The position numbers and the translations under genes were made by a program. From Epiperipatus broadwayi (Eukaryota > Onychophora > Udeonychophora > Euonychophora > Peripatidae), in contig JAQFVV010001015.1 of NCBI GenBank assembly GCA_028023455.1, positions 62,001 to 126,000 of the forward strand: DNA of 64,000 bases. Reading direction: 5' to 3'. This document shows positions 39,967 to 53,376 of this stretch, one piece after another. Every line of letters starts with the position of its first letter. Positions within the stretch are counted from its first letter, which is position 1. Under the pieces are notes generated by a model. That model was not told the DNA's origin. It did not search any database and was given only the letters and a program-made list of their open reading frames with translations.

Positions 39967-39981
39967 CAATAACACTAGGTT

Positions 39982-40017
<36 letters not shown>

Positions 40018-40047
40018 AATAACACTAGGTTACAATATATATATATT
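39967..40047. repeat. TAACACTAGGTTACAATATATA duplicated around a (TA)n array
   Basis: The 16 bases AACACTAGGTTACAAT followed by TA occur on both sides of a 30-base TA run. This looks like a duplication with the TA array as the recombination seam. Confidence 0.8.
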
Positions 40048-41590
40048 CTAACTTATCTGTTCTGGGTCACATATATAACCTCTAAAAATAAATAAAAAGG
40101 GCTTTTTACATTGTAAAACTTTTTAAAGATTTAATTTTTTTAAAAGCAAATCATGATATTTTAACAAATTAAAAAAGAATGAAATTTGTAAAAAATAAAG
40201 AGTTCTGTTTCTTTTTAAAATAATAATTTGAAAATAAAATTAATCACTTTCAAATATTACATGGTAATAAAAACATAAATAAAGTAAATGCAGATTAATC
40301 TTCAGAGAATAGAATATTTTATAACGCATTTCTTTTTTCTATTGTCGTAAAGGCTGCTATGAAGATGTTGACTGATGCAAGTTAATAAAAAAAAAATTTA
40401 GTCAGCGATAGTTGTTTGATTACCAGTTTTGTATCAATCACAAATTACCAGTTGTGAAAACTATTTGTATTTTTTTCTATTTTTATTTATTTACAATGAT
40501 ATAATAAAAGCTTAATGCAGTGCTAACCGCATCTTTCTAAGTATGTAACTTCTTCTTATATTGTATGAAATCTGAATATAGAAAAGAAATGCCTTGCAAT
40601 GTTGTAACAAAATCCAAAAATAATATAAAATAAAATAAGTCAATAGATAAGTCAACTACGGATTATATAAAAAAATTCCAAAAAAAAAAAAAAAAAGGAG
40701 TGTGTACACTTGCTAAGTATTTAACTGACTTTCTTCATTGCAAAAAATGAATAAAAAATTGCTTTTTGGAAAATCTTCAAGATTTACCATTTGTAAATTT
40801 TTACATTGTGAGAATATGTTAATGATGTTCAGATACCTCAATGTTAAATTGGCATTAAGTATTTTAACATGTTAAGCTCAACAGAAAAACAAAATAAACA
40901 AAAATTTGGTCAAGTATTTTAAATGACTCTCTAGTAAATAACTAACAATATGATTTACAATGTTTAAAGTAATTTAGTTTACAGACACATTTTCTTCTTA
41001 AATCAGGTTTTTTTTTAATTACAGAGTTAAGTTTGCATGTGATATAAAGAATGAGGAACGTTCATTTAAAATATTTTAAAAGTTTTTAATTATTATTGTT
41101 AACCCTGAGAATTATAAATTCAGTCAACTTTAGAGAAAAATAAAGATATATGCCTGATTGATTTCTCGGGTTTTTTTTAAATAGTTTTTTTTTTACCATA
41201 TGTATTTAATTTTATTGATTATACTTATGTAAATACAAAACAAGTTAACTTCTTTATATATTTTTATGTTGTTATAAATAAATTAATTTTTATTATTTAA
41301 AAGTATTGTTTTCCATTGATTTCTTAACTGAAGATAAGTATCTTATTTTAATATCTAGAATATAATAATACTACAAATGTGCGGTGGATTATGATTAGCA
41401 AATACGGCTAGGTTTGCATAAAGGCTTGTGCTTGATGTAGCTTTAGGCATGTCATCATTTATGGTTAGAATAAAATTTGATTAAATTTTAGATTATAGTT
41501 ACTCTGCTTGTACACAGTTGTCTGCTGGTCATTTTCTCTAAGTTAATATTTTTAATAAGTAGTTGTTAAATGATCCATAATTCTGTTGCA
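40048..41590 (+). repeat. 1.5-kb direct duplication, copy A
   Basis: Collinear with 43735-45195. Shared blocks in order: TATATAA.CTCTAAAA, AAAACTTTTTAAAG, AAATCAT.AT.TT, GTTTCTTTTT...AAAATAATAAT, CAGATTAAT.TTCAGA, GTAAAGGCT, TTACCAGTTTT, AATTTAGTTT.CA.AGACACATTTTCTTCTTA, TGATTGATTTC.C.GG, and a final GCTGGT.ATT. The divergence is moderate with many small indels. No coding motif in either copy. Confidence 0.8.
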
Positions 41591-42339
41591 CTTGGGGGTG
41601 GGGGATGGCAATTTATGATGAACTCAATCCAGCACAAACAGGTATTGAATCCAGTTCAATTTTAAAATATTAATATTATTCAATTTTTTTTGTCTGTGTT
41701 ATTTTGAGGCATATAAGTTATGTCTACTGATAAAAAATTAAAATAATTAATGAAATGCATAAAGTAAAAATAAGTAATACTTAGCATGATAAAAAATATG
41801 AAAAAAAATTTTTTTTTTTGGAGGGGAGTCAATAAATAAATCAGTAACTATCTATAGACCTGATTATTATAGAATAAGATAAACAAAAATAATAATTAGA
41901 CAAACAAATGACCAGATAATAGTGGATAATAAAAAATAAAACTAATATAGGACACTAATAGAGAAAGGCTACAGAATAAAAAGAGAGATGAACACTTTAA
42001 TTCAAATAACTAAAAGAAAGAAGCAATAAATTTAAAGTTTTTTTATGAATTCATAAAATAATATATTAGATAAGTTATATATGATTACAAGAACTAACAC
42101 AAAAGTTCAAATTCAGGAAACAAACTTCTAAGTGTAAATTAATGAACATAATTAAAGGCATATTTAAAGAAAACAAATTAAACATGGAAAGTGTGTTTAA
42201 ATAAAATTAAAAAAAAACATGGAATGAATGTCTAAAAGAAACTAAAGAAATGAAGTCTGATGATAAAACAAAATGAACAAATAACCCAAAGACAACATTT
42301 AATAAAAAAATAAATAATCAAACCCACCTGATAAAGAAA

Positions 42340-42850
42340 TCAAAGAAAATAATAAAAAAAATGATGTGCTAAAAGAAAAAACTAAAGTCAATGCAATGTT
42401 GTCACAAGAGCTAGAAGTTATCTCCAATTTGGATGAAACAAATAAAATTATGAATAAAAGCTGAATTGCATTAGTTAGCTGTGATTATGATATTGATATT
42501 ATAAATAAATATAGCATTGACACAGAAGCTCTGAGTGGTGATGTCACTGTTGTGACAAATTGTGTGATTGAGATCATGTGGTTTAAATGAGAGCAAATCC
42601 AAGAAATGATTAATTTAGAAAATAAATTGTGTTACTCAAATGTTAAAGAAAGAAGTGATAAAGAAAGTCAGGTAAAAAAGAATCAAATATAAAAACAGAA
42701 CAAAAGAGGATAAACTTCAATTTAAGGCAACTGGATATTTTAGATAAATTATCTAAAAAAGTAGCAAATCCAAGCACTGATTTTATGGAAACAAAAGAAA
42801 AAGGACATCCAGAAATCAGAGAACAATCGGTCCACTTCCTTTTTAAATGA
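42340..42850 (+). pseudogene. Degenerate Lys/Asn/Glu-rich reading frame between the duplicated blocks
   Basis: From about 42360 one frame reads about 100 residues of ordinary composition (for example VLKEKTKVNAMLSQELEVISN and DYDIDIINKYSIDTEALSGD) with only two TGA stops. It then shifts frame near 42685 into another coding-like run (NFNLRQLDILDKLSKKVANP) ending in a stop at about 42850. I do not recognise the family. Length, low stop density and a single shift suggest a decayed protein gene or element ORF rather than random AT-rich sequence. A coiled-coil-like charge pattern is visible. Confidence 0.4.
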
Positions 42851-43734
42851 TTCAGAATAATCATAAGATGAATACAACATTGTTCAGCTCATTACGAGTA
42901 AAGATGTATATATTAATAAAAATATATAGAAAAAAGGTAAACCTTAACTCTTATATGGATAAGAATGATTTACTAAGTTGATGACCCTGGCACTGGTAAA
43001 AAGCAAAACAATTTAGAGAAAAGGAAAAATGTAAATTATAAATTTATAAAAGTAAGATAGTGATAAATATTGAAGGTGACTAATAACACAAAAGTAAAAA
43101 GTTTATTGAGGTTTGATTTTTTTGCTTTCACTGCCAGGATAGTCAGAGTTTATCATTGCTTTGAGAATGCTATATTTTTCAGCACTATATACACTCATAT
43201 TATATTTACATTTAGCACCCTTTAAGTTTCAAAAGTATATATAGTATGAGTAAGGTATAATTTTGATTTTTTTCATAAACAAGTAACACAGTCCTGAATC
43301 ACGAACCAGTTTCTCTGAGATTTGGTATAAAACACAGTTTCGTTTGTGCTTATTATTATTAGTTGAAATGTGAGATGGTAGATTGTATATTGTGCCTGAA
43401 AGATAGTCCTATTGGTATTCATGTTTTATCATATGCTCATTGATGGTGATGGATATTTTAGTCTATTCTGGAATGTGAGTGGATAATGAAATTTCTTCTC
43501 AGAAAAAATGGATATAATATTGAATATGACAAAATTTAAAAAAAAAATACTTATACCAAAGTTAACAATTATTATTTATGAATTTTAACTTGTAATTTTA
43601 CTTTTAAAAGAAGTGTGACTCAGCTTGACATTATTATAAATCAAAAAGAAAACGTAAAAGTATAAATAAAGTAGATTAGTGTCTGATGCTGAATCAATTT
43701 TATTTTATTTGTCAATGGAAAAGGAGCATATGCA

Positions 43735-45195
43735 ATCTCTCTTTCATGGTTCATGTATATAATCTCTAAAAGTGAATACAAAGGTGTATTAAGGGTTTTA
43801 AAACTTTTTAAAGGTTTACCCTTTTAAAAAGTTAAATCATAATGTGTTAATAAATTAAAAAAAATAATATGAAAAATATAAAGTTTTGTTTCTTTTTTAT
43901 TTTTAAAATAATAATATAAAAGTAAAATTAATAAAAAAAATAAAGGCAACACAGATTAATTTTCAGACAATGGGAGAGTATGTTGTAAAGATGCTTTTTT
44001 TTAGTTGTAAAGGCTACTTTGCAGATTTTGACTGTTGCTAGCCAACAAAAAAACTTTTTAACAGGTCAGCTATATTTGTTTGTTTACCAGTTTTCTACTG
44101 CGTTCAAATTACAAGTTGTAAAAGCAATTTTAGTCACTTCTACACATACTGATTTAGCATGAAAAGTAAAAAGTTTAATTGGGTTCTGGAATTGTGCAAT
44201 GATGAAATAGTAAAAGTAAAGGCCTAATTATACCTACCAACATTAGTTTTTATTTGTGATGTTGTAATAAAACCTAATAATTATATAAAGTAAAAAAAAA
44301 TCAAAGAAAAACTTGACCAAGGGTTTATTTGCTTTTCTTCATTGCAAAGCACAACAAAAAAAAACTTATTTTTTTTTGTAAAATCATCAAGTTTTACCAT
44401 TTATGAATTTATACATATTAATAATGGCCAGAGATCACAATGTTAAATTGACATTTAATATTTTAAACATGTTAAGCTCCAAAACAATAACATAAAAAAA
44501 AAATTTGATAAGGCTTTTAAAATGATTCCCTATTAAATAACTAGTAACTTGATTATGCATTTAAAGTAATTTAGTTTGCAAAGACACATTTTCTTCTTAT
44601 ATCAAATTTAATATCTTGATACATTTTTAAATTATGTGGTGAAATTTATATGTGATATAAAGTGAAAAACATTTTAAATATTATTAAAGTTGTTCATTAC
44701 TGTTGTTAATCAGTTAAGTTCAGGAAATATGAAATATATATGCATGATTGATTTCGCAGGTTCTTTTAAAATAGTTTTTTGGCACACACACACACATATA
44801 TATATATATAATTTTATTGATTGTATACATATGTAAATATAACACATGTTAAATTGTTTATATATATATTGTTGTTGTAAATAAATAAATTATTATTTTA
44901 AAAACATTGTTTTTTATTATTTTCTCAGCTGACAGCCAAGTATCTTATTTTTATATGTAGATTAAAACAATAATATAAATGTTAATTGAATGATGATCAG
45001 AAAATATAACCAAGTTTGCATGAATAATTTTGCTTGATGTATAATCCATGGCTACAATAAAATATGATTAAGTTTTAGGTTATAGTCACTCCAACTTATA
45101 CATGATTGGCTGCTGGTTATTGATTAAGAAATAGTCATTTCCCTAAGGTAATATTCTTAATACCTATTTTTAAGTGGTCTGGAATTCTATTACAA
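43735..45195 (+). repeat. 1.5-kb direct duplication, copy B
   Basis: The partner of 40048-41590 in the same orientation, about 3.7 kb downstream, with 2.1 kb of unrelated sequence between. A CA/TA microsatellite at 44784-44810 has expanded only in this copy. The pair could be very old LTRs or an ordinary segmental duplication. I see no TG...CA ends or target duplication, so the latter is preferred. Confidence 0.8.
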
Positions 45196-46150
45196 TATAC
45201 ATTTATATATCACAACAGCACATGAAATTACAATTATTATTTAAGGAGTTGCATTTACAAAATATTGCTGATAGTCTTTGGCTTATTTTAAGTATATGTG
45301 TTGATGTAATTTACAAATGATAATTGGTTAACATGCACTTATTTAAAGTATGTGTGTATATTATTTATGGAGAAATAATTTCAAATCACATTTACAAGTT
45401 TTTTTTTTTAACAAACTTGCACAAAACACCTTTTTTGTATCCATTTATATTTATTGGTTAGGCAAATAAGTAGCCAATTTTTATATAATTTTCATGCTTG
45501 TTATATGAATAATAAATCAAATTACAGATACTTGGAGTGAAATTTTATTTTAGTAATCTTTGAAAAGTATCAAGAAAAATAGCTCATGGCTTTACATAAG
45601 AGTTATTAAGATGTTAATACATATGTAATAATTAGAGTTTTAAAAAAGAGTGTATTTAGCCAATCTGAGTTTCATCATTTTGATATTTAGCTTATATAAA
45701 ATGTATTTAAACTATGAAACTATTTTTATTTATTATTTTTTATTATTATAGATAATACTTAACATACAAAAGCTTAATTTTATGTTACTTTTTATAGAAT
45801 ATATAATTTATAAGAACAATGGTTTGAAATAAAAAAAAATCAAACCCAGGATTTCAGCTGGAGCTATAAAACACACACACAAATTGCATAGAATCATTTG
45901 CACTTTTTCCAAATATTTTTTTTTTACAATTTATTTAAAAACCGATTTATTATATAATCATTTTAGTAATCTTCATTTATACAGCACATGCATCTTTATA
46001 AGCTTTAAATTCATTAATAAATGCCATTACATTACTTTTTTTTTGCGGTAAGAGAAATGATTAAGAAAATGAATGTAACAGCTAGTTAGTACTCACATAC
46101 TGAAACTGAAATAAAACTTAATAGTATCTAATGTACACACATAAAACCAA
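45196..46150. other. AT-rich sequence, nothing recognised
   Basis: No gene, RNA or repeat boundary recognised. Confidence 0.45.
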
Positions 46151-46162
46151 AATCATATTATT

Positions 46163-46269
46163 GTTTTTATTTTTATTTTTTATATGTCAAAGCGGTTGAC
46201 CGAAGCGAACTCAGGCTAGCTGCTTGGAAGGCAGCTATGCTAACCGCTAGGCCACCAACGCTTGACCAG
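46163..46269 (-). mobile_element. tRNA-derived SINE with A-rich tail
   Basis: A 10-base direct repeat TCATATTATT (46153-46162 and 46270-46279) flanks it. On the minus strand the element reads CTGGTCAAGCGTTGGTGGCC, with an A box TGGCCTAGCGGTTAGCA. A self-complementary CTGCCTTCCAAGCAG-type anticodon-arm region, a B-box-like GAGTTCGCTTC and an A-rich tail follow. The tRNA-like head is better preserved than in the SINE at 12.1 kb; the shared GCGTTGGTGG start makes them one family or two sister families. Confidence 0.85.
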
Positions 46270-46570
46270 TCATATTATTATTGAATTTCAAAAATCTCAC
46301 ACGTTTCACTTTTTAACAAAAAAAAAAAATTAGAAGGACAGTTATATTATTGTTAATTTTTAAATCTATCATTCTACCAATATATGTACATATGTTAACA
46401 AAACTATAACGATAGTACATAATTACCTATATAAATTTGTAGATTTATCCAAAAATATACTGATATAGGCTGATATTAAAATAGAATCAAAATGATATTA
46501 GGTAGGTGTTAAACCGTACTGGGCAACAAAAGTTAAATTATTTTTTTAATTGTGTAAATTTACTTGGAGA

Positions 46571-46575
<5 letters not shown>

Positions 46576-46631
<56 letters not shown>
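46576..46631. repeat. (TA)n array
   Basis: About 55 bases of pure TA. Confidence 0.95.
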
Positions 46632-46632
<1 letters not shown>

Positions 46633-47538
46633 TTGAGATGCTATCTACTTTTAATACATGGCAGTTAATCCATGAATATGAATATACATTTATAATTATC
46701 ACAACAAAGTTATACGATCAGATATTATTAAAAATAATTATTTCAGCTTATAGAAAGATGAGTTTAATATGTCAATCAATATATTAGTTAAAACACTGAA
46801 CATCACATGATCACCATTTGCCTATTTCAATATAATAGTTACATATGTTGAAGAAATATTTAATTAACAAATAGAGTTACAATTATATTTTGACTAACAA
46901 AAATACTTTATTAATATAAATTTTATGATATCTATAAAAATGCACACTGGTTTTTAAACATGTATTTGAAATTAAATAGTAACATGATTCAAGAAATGAC
47001 TTAAAACATTTTGTTTGAATGCACATAACATTCCAAGTGTCAGTCAAAATAATTTTACCTTTTTATAAAAAAATTAAATAGAAAGATTACTACTTATTAG
47101 ATAACTTAGTAAATTAATTTAACTTATAGTATGTAATGGGAAAAATATACAATACAATACAAGTTTTAAGAAATTATTTCATAAAAAAAACATACAACTA
47201 ACTATATTGTTTACAATAAATGTTTTATTAGTTACACAAATTTAGCAAAATAAGTAAAATTTAAACAAATAGTTTAAAATAAAAAATTTAAAATATTAAA
47301 ATGCTTATTATCTAATTCCAGAAATGTTCATAAAATAAATGAGTCAATAGATCGTTAAAGTTTTCCTGCAGAATAATTCTCTAAAAAATTAACTGCACTC
47401 AACTATATTGTTTTTTATTTTTCAAATATAGTCAATAATTTGTAGTTAGGTAGATTGAATCACCTATATCCAGGAAAGTTAAATTTTAATATATTTTATA
47501 AATCGATGTCTGTATTTCTTAGAAGCAAAGTATGTAAT
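46632..47538. other. AT-rich sequence, nothing recognised
   Basis: Short frames only. Confidence 0.45.
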
Positions 47539-47744
47539 CTTATAATTAACTATTAGTAAGTACAGTAATCAAAAATTTTGAAAAGGTCAAAAAAAATTTA
47601 ATCATCAAGTGCTTTCGACTATCCTAGTAGTCTTTGTCAACTAATTCTTTAAAAGTTTAACCTTCCCATAATTCCATGGATGATTATATTTTTTGTCCTT
47701 TTCAAAATTTTTGATTACTGTATTTACTAATATTTAATTATAAG
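47539..47744. repeat. Fold-back element with ~66-base arms
   Basis: The left arm 47539-47605 and right arm 47679-47744 are inverted matches, with an identical core ACAGTAATCAAAAATTTTGA and few differences elsewhere. The 73-base centre contains a hammerhead-like sequence. TA repeats start just to the right. Confidence 0.85.
47606..47640 (-). ncRNA. Hammerhead-like motif in the centre of the fold-back
   Basis: Minus strand: TTGACAA, then a perfect 5-bp stem GACTA/TAGTC with loop CTAGGA, then GAAAGC. The order box-stem II-GAAA is that of a hammerhead, but the first box differs from CUGAUGA at C3 and G8, so it should not cleave. It may be a relic of PLE or retrozyme origin. Confidence 0.35.
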
Positions 47745-47746
47745 GT

Positions 47747-47748
<2 letters not shown>

Positions 47749-47777
<29 letters not shown>

Positions 47778-47778
47778 A

Positions 47779-47823
<45 letters not shown>
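47749..47823. repeat. (TA)n arrays
   Basis: Two TA runs separated by CCTATATATATTATA, directly right of the fold-back. Confidence 0.9.
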
Positions 47824-47830
<7 letters not shown>

Positions 47831-48436
47831 TGAGAATATATATGTAATGCTCTAGATTACCATTTATTGTTATTTGCTTTCACAGTAAATTACATTCCCT
47901 CTAGATTTAAATTTTCTCAATATATATATGTAATAAAAGAATGAACCATTTTTTATTAAATACTCTTTGGTTATAAAAAACTGTTAAAACCAACTTAATC
48001 TAGAGAGGAAAAATTAGTCTAGATGTATTATGCAAGATAATTTTTGCATCAACTAATTTTTAATTACGAAAGTAAAAAATATCTTCATTTTAAAACTTTG
48101 CAAACATATATTTAAATGATAAATTTGTCATTATTTGTAATCATGATTCTGCTTATATAGGTAATTTTCAGGTTATTTTTAAAAAAAAAATGTTATAGTA
48201 ATTGCATGTCATCTAACTTTAGCATTCTTCCGTGTGTATAGTAAAAGAATAGAATCTCTTATTATAATGTTTTTTTTTTGATTGCAAAGAAAATTGTCAA
48301 AAACAACTTTAGTCAGAAAGATATATCTTAATCAAACTAGATATATTGGAAGATAATTTTAAGACTTGTTCCTCTGAAGTTGTTCATCACAATTTGTTAA
48401 TATTTAAAAAGAATTTAATAAAACTGTTTATTCTTT

Positions 48437-48439
<3 letters not shown>

Positions 48440-48480
<41 letters not shown>

Positions 48481-48536
48481 CTTTCTACATATATATATAT
48501 ATATATATATATGATAAAAGTAGAAAGTATATTATT
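48440..48536. repeat. (TA)n arrays with an inverted repeat
   Basis: ATAATATACTTTCTAC near 48474 is the complement of GTAGAAAGTATATTAT near 48520; the TA run between them forms the loop. Confidence 0.9.
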
Positions 48537-49663
48537 TAATATAAAAACGAACATTATTAAATGATATTGCCAAAAATTACATAGATATTTACGATCATGA
48601 TTAATCATAATGAACTATTTATCATTTAAATATTTGTTTTAAAAGTTTCAAAATAAAATATATTTTTTTATTTTTCAAATTAAAATTTAATTAGTTTTAA
48701 AATTATTTTACAATATATAATAAATGCAGACCGATTAAAACTCATTTTCTTAGTAACATTTGTTCACGATTATCTTTACAACCAAAGAAAACATAATAAT
48801 TCGTTCACTATACAAATTATTTAATGCTAAAGTTAAATAGCATATCAATTAATGTAACAACAATTATTATTACATAATAATCTCAAAAATTTTATATGTA
48901 AATATGAATTCAAATTTTCTATGAATACTCTATGAAAGATACATTGTCTGGGTTTTGCAATTATAAAATATTTTTATGTTTAAAGAATGTAGCAAGCTTT
49001 TCTTTATCTAGTTGTTTCAGTTAAACTAGAGTTTATCTTAATGGCTTTCTTTTGATCAGTTATTCAGATAGAAAGTAGATGATGCAATAATGTTTAACAA
49101 CATTTACCAGTGATCTGTGTAATAGCTCTCCAAATACAAACTTAATATAATTCTAAACCGATATACTATTGATATGAATTTACTAATGCAAATTCTGATA
49201 AAAAAACAATAAAAATAACTGCATTTTAAACGTTTATTTGTCACTTGCATATCCTATTTTAATAATAAATCAACAATTTAACACAAATAAAATTATTTGT
49301 CAAGAAAATACGAAATTGATGTTAATGTACAATATAACCACTTAAATAATTTGGTAAACATACTTAATTATTATTTGCATTTAATAAAATTTATTTTTCT
49401 TAATGAAAACAGGTTTTAAATATTTTTCCTAACAAAAATAATCATGCATTAAAATTGATATTATATTAAAAAATCTACTACCATATTTTTCAAGTCAAAA
49501 ACTGAAATTGAATAAAAAAATCTTTCATTTCAATTTCCAATAGAACAAAAAGTAAAAATTAAAGGAAAAAAATGCTTTTTCTTTTTTTATCACCTTTAAA
49601 AAATATTATAATTTGTTTAATCTAATAAAATGTTCAAAAAATTATAAGAATTTAATTTGTGTG

Positions 49664-49667
<4 letters not shown>

Positions 49668-49716
<49 letters not shown>

Positions 49717-49720
49717 CAAT

Positions 49721-49770
<50 letters not shown>

Positions 49771-49790
49771 ATTGATTGATTGATTGATTG
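49668..49790. repeat. (TA)n arrays with an inverted CAATCAATATA core and (TTGA)n
   Basis: A TA run, then GAATCAATCAATATA, a second TA run, then TATTGATTGATTGATTGATTG. The tetranucleotide repeat pairs with the CAATCAAT side. Confidence 0.9.
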
Positions 49791-49799
49791 TAAGAATAT

Positions 49800-52700
49800 C
49801 TTTAAACTAACTTCACAATCATTACCACCAACAATCGTTAAAAACATATTATTAGTTATATATTAATAAGGTTGTAAATTGTCAGTTAAAATTATATTAT
49901 TGACAAAATTGATTTATATATATATATATATATTGTAACCATATATTTTAGCATAAAATATAATAATTGATGTAACTAGTATAAAAAATTTCTCTGTCTT
50001 CTTTGGTGATTTGATTGGCTTGATTGCACTTTGAACAGACTACTCTCTTATATTATTTTAATAAATTTAAATTTGCTTCGTTCCATATGCTAATTCATAT
50101 CATAATGTTTAACTTTTAAAAATTTTAACAACACATTAAATTTGGTAAAATAGTATTAAAAAATAATATTTTGTTTTATTTGTTTAAAGTGATCTTAAAA
50201 ATTATTTCTATTGAATTAACAAAAAACCATTTGTTCAATTAAAATAAATTATTAAAAATAAATACAGTAATTACGTATGCGTCTCAATGTAAAAAAAAAG
50301 AAAAGAGCGTGAATTTAAGAGAAGATCATCTGTTAGTTTGCTTTTGGAGGGAGAGTAAGAAAAGAAAATAGTAAGAAGGCAAATGGTGTAAATTTGATAA
50401 GCTTATTTTAAAATAGTTAACAAGTAAACTGATTACCACAAATTTTCTATAAATGTAAAATAACATTGTGGTATTTAATTATAAGATGAATTGCTAAATT
50501 TAAAAGTCTGTTCAAGTCGGCTGGCCAAGTGGATCAAATCACCGGTAATAACTTCCCAATATTACATTTAAAATGTCGGAGCTTCCCAGTTTAAAATAAT
50601 TAATTGCAAGAATTTGGTATGTTTTAAAATGTTTATTGTTCTACAATTTGAAAAATTTAAACAAGTATTTTAATTACAGAAGTTTTATAAATATGAAAAT
50701 TTGCTTTTTAAAAAAGAAGAAGTTTAAATTAAAGTAAAATGTTAAAGTTATCAATATAGTTGAATATTTCCGTTTCTAAAATATTTGCTAGTTAATTTTG
50801 TTTGCCATTTGGATAATAAACAGTCTTCAAATAATTAATCAAAGCTATTTCCTAATTTTATCGTCAGTTTGGAATGATTGAATTAATTGCTGTAATTATT
50901 ATTCCTAGATTTAAGCATGGATAAATAAATATTAGCATGGATGTAATAAACTTGGAACATTTTTAATAGAGAAATGTAGAAATTAATAACTTTTGAAAAA
51001 CATTTTCATTTAAGTTCTGCTTGTCATGTTTTGAAATTGTTTCTTGTTTATGGAGCCATGTAAAATCGTTAATCTAATAGTGATTATAATAACTAACACA
51101 AATGGATAAAATTACATGTAGGAAATTCAACTATAATTATAGCTATTACTTCGTACATTTATTGTTCGACACATCGTACATGGATTTCACGGATCGTATT
51201 TGTAGTTATAAAATGCTTTACAATCTAATTTGTGACACACACACCTGCTAAAATTCATATATTGAACTCTAAAATGCTATACATTTAATTTATATCACAC
51301 ACACACCCATTAGATTTTATGTATTTGATGAATAATTCATTACTTTAATTTTATCGTTATATGAACTTGCATGTGAAGTTCATAAGTTATATTTTATTAA
51401 GTTTAAATTAATAGGGGTTGAATAAAATACTTATTCAAGAAAATAGCGCTTGCGAAAAAGCTTGAAAAGTACTAAATGAATTTATGAGATGTATCGATTT
51501 TTCATGAGGTATTTTGTGAGTCTTTCCAGATTTATATTCCTATGCTAATATTATTTATATTATATTACACATGTTTTATTTTAAGCAAGATAAGTTAGTA
51601 CATTAGTTGTCCTGATTAGAGTAACATTTTATTATGCAAGAACCCACATTTGCTAAAGTGTTAGTGTATTCTGAATGATCAGAATAACTGAGGAGGATGA
51701 TTTTGCACTTTAATATGAGGTAAATAGTAATGTTGTTTTTTAATGTTGAAAGGCATTAATCTGTGCTGGTGGTTAATCCACAGATTTTTAATTGCCATTT
51801 TTTGTATTTTACATTCATTCCAGCACTGGTGGTTAATCCGCGGAATTGTGTAATTATACGTATTACTTTATGATGGTGTATCAATCCACAAAGCGTTTAG
51901 TATTATTTAATTTCTATGTGTAGATGAACGCATCCACAGGAATATGTTTTACTTCATAGATATAAGTTGGGCAAAGTATTTTAGTTAATCTGCTAAATCA
52001 TCTTCTTCCATTTGTAAGCATAATTCATAAGTTAGATCATCAAATTGTAGCAGGACATTCTATTCAAGTTACTTCATAATAATTAACTGTTGGTTGATTA
52101 TTATTTACCGGAGTGTAAGTTTAAATTTTCACTTTATTTAATGATTACATTATAGCTAAATCCTACAGATATTATTTATTATATTATTATAATTTTACGG
52201 TATGGATTTATTGAATCTGGAAATGACGTTAAATACTTCATGAGTTGATGTTGAATTTAGTATAATTTGCTCAAGATTCATTATATCAAATTGAAATAAG
52301 GTATGATTAGGTTTTTAAAACCGTACCTATGACATGTTATTGAAGAAAGTCAATGGAGTTATAATTTATTTATTTTATTTGTTTATTTATGTCTTTAATT
52401 ACAACATTAGAATTAATTATTTATTATTCATAAATTTGTAAATAAACGTTGATTTATAATTAAACTTACTGTGCCGTTGCTATGTGTCATTCATAAAATC
52501 AGAAATCATAAGCCTTGGATAGAGCATACACTGAAGTACATACTATCGTCAACATGATATAAGAGTTTAGTAATATTTTGAAAAAACATTTGGATGCTTT
52601 TAGTCTTTGGTAGTTTATGATGTGGGGGGTACAATAAAATCCCATTTACCTTTTCCATCATTTTGGCTTTGCGTAGTTGATCTAGTATACAATACAAATT

Positions 52701-53300
52701 GATTATTAAACCTGTAAACAGATTTACCAAAGAATGATAAGATTGAATATATTTACTTAACATTTTAAATTGTCATTTGTCAGTATAAAAAGAGTCTCAG
52801 TGATATAGTAAACTATAAAAAAGAACCCAAGTATTTATGTTTATTTATTGCAAAGCTTTACCTGGACTAGCATTTGTATTAAAAATCATATAGATGGTTT
52901 AAAATTTCATATTATTTATTTCCACAAATTATGCCATCTTGTACATGGTCGGCCATCGGGTCTCATACAATGAAAATCGCAAATTAAGGTTTGAAAATAA
53001 TAACATTACACTTATAATTTGTTTACTGTATTTTATCATACTACTATGATAGGTCTTCGCGGTACACCCTGGCTGCGATCAAATTGAATCAAAAAAGTTT
53101 ATGTTAGATCATTAGTTTGGGCTGTGGTAAGTTGCTCCAGATGTTGGTTGTGGTCTTTGGTGCATAAAATAGATAGCATAATATGCTTTTGGATACAGCA
53201 CTTAATAGCTGACAATGTGTAGCGGGAATTGATTAGTGATCGAGGTTACTATTCTTAGTGCACTTACGTTATGTAGTTGACCACACTTTAGAGGGTTACA
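49800..53300. other. AT-rich region with short local repeats, no gene recognised
   Basis: No recognised coding motif. A tRNA-like head may lie at 50518-50560 (GGCTGGCCAAGTGG resembles an A box), but no B box follows. A ~61-bp imperfect tandem pair with AAAATGCT...ACACACACACC lies at 51208-51330. CTGGTGGTTAATCC recurs exactly 60 bases apart (51766 and 51826). A few CpGs near 51160-51200 and 53050-53290 do not define a gene. Confidence 0.4.
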
Positions 53301-53335
53301 ATATATATATTCACTTGTATTTATATATATTATAG

Positions 53336-53374
<39 letters not shown>
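53301..53374. repeat. (TA)n arrays
   Basis: A short TA run after GGGTTACAA and a longer one at 53339-53374. Confidence 0.9.

Positions 53375-53376
<2 letters not shown>

Noticed and set aside
40048-45195. Interpretation as an intact LTR retrotransposon
   Set aside because: No TG...CA ends, target duplication, primer-binding site, or gag/pol motif was found, so only a direct duplication is claimed.
50518-50590. tRNA-like A box (GGCTGGCCAAGTGG)
   Set aside because: No B box at the right distance, no cloverleaf, and no flanking direct repeat.
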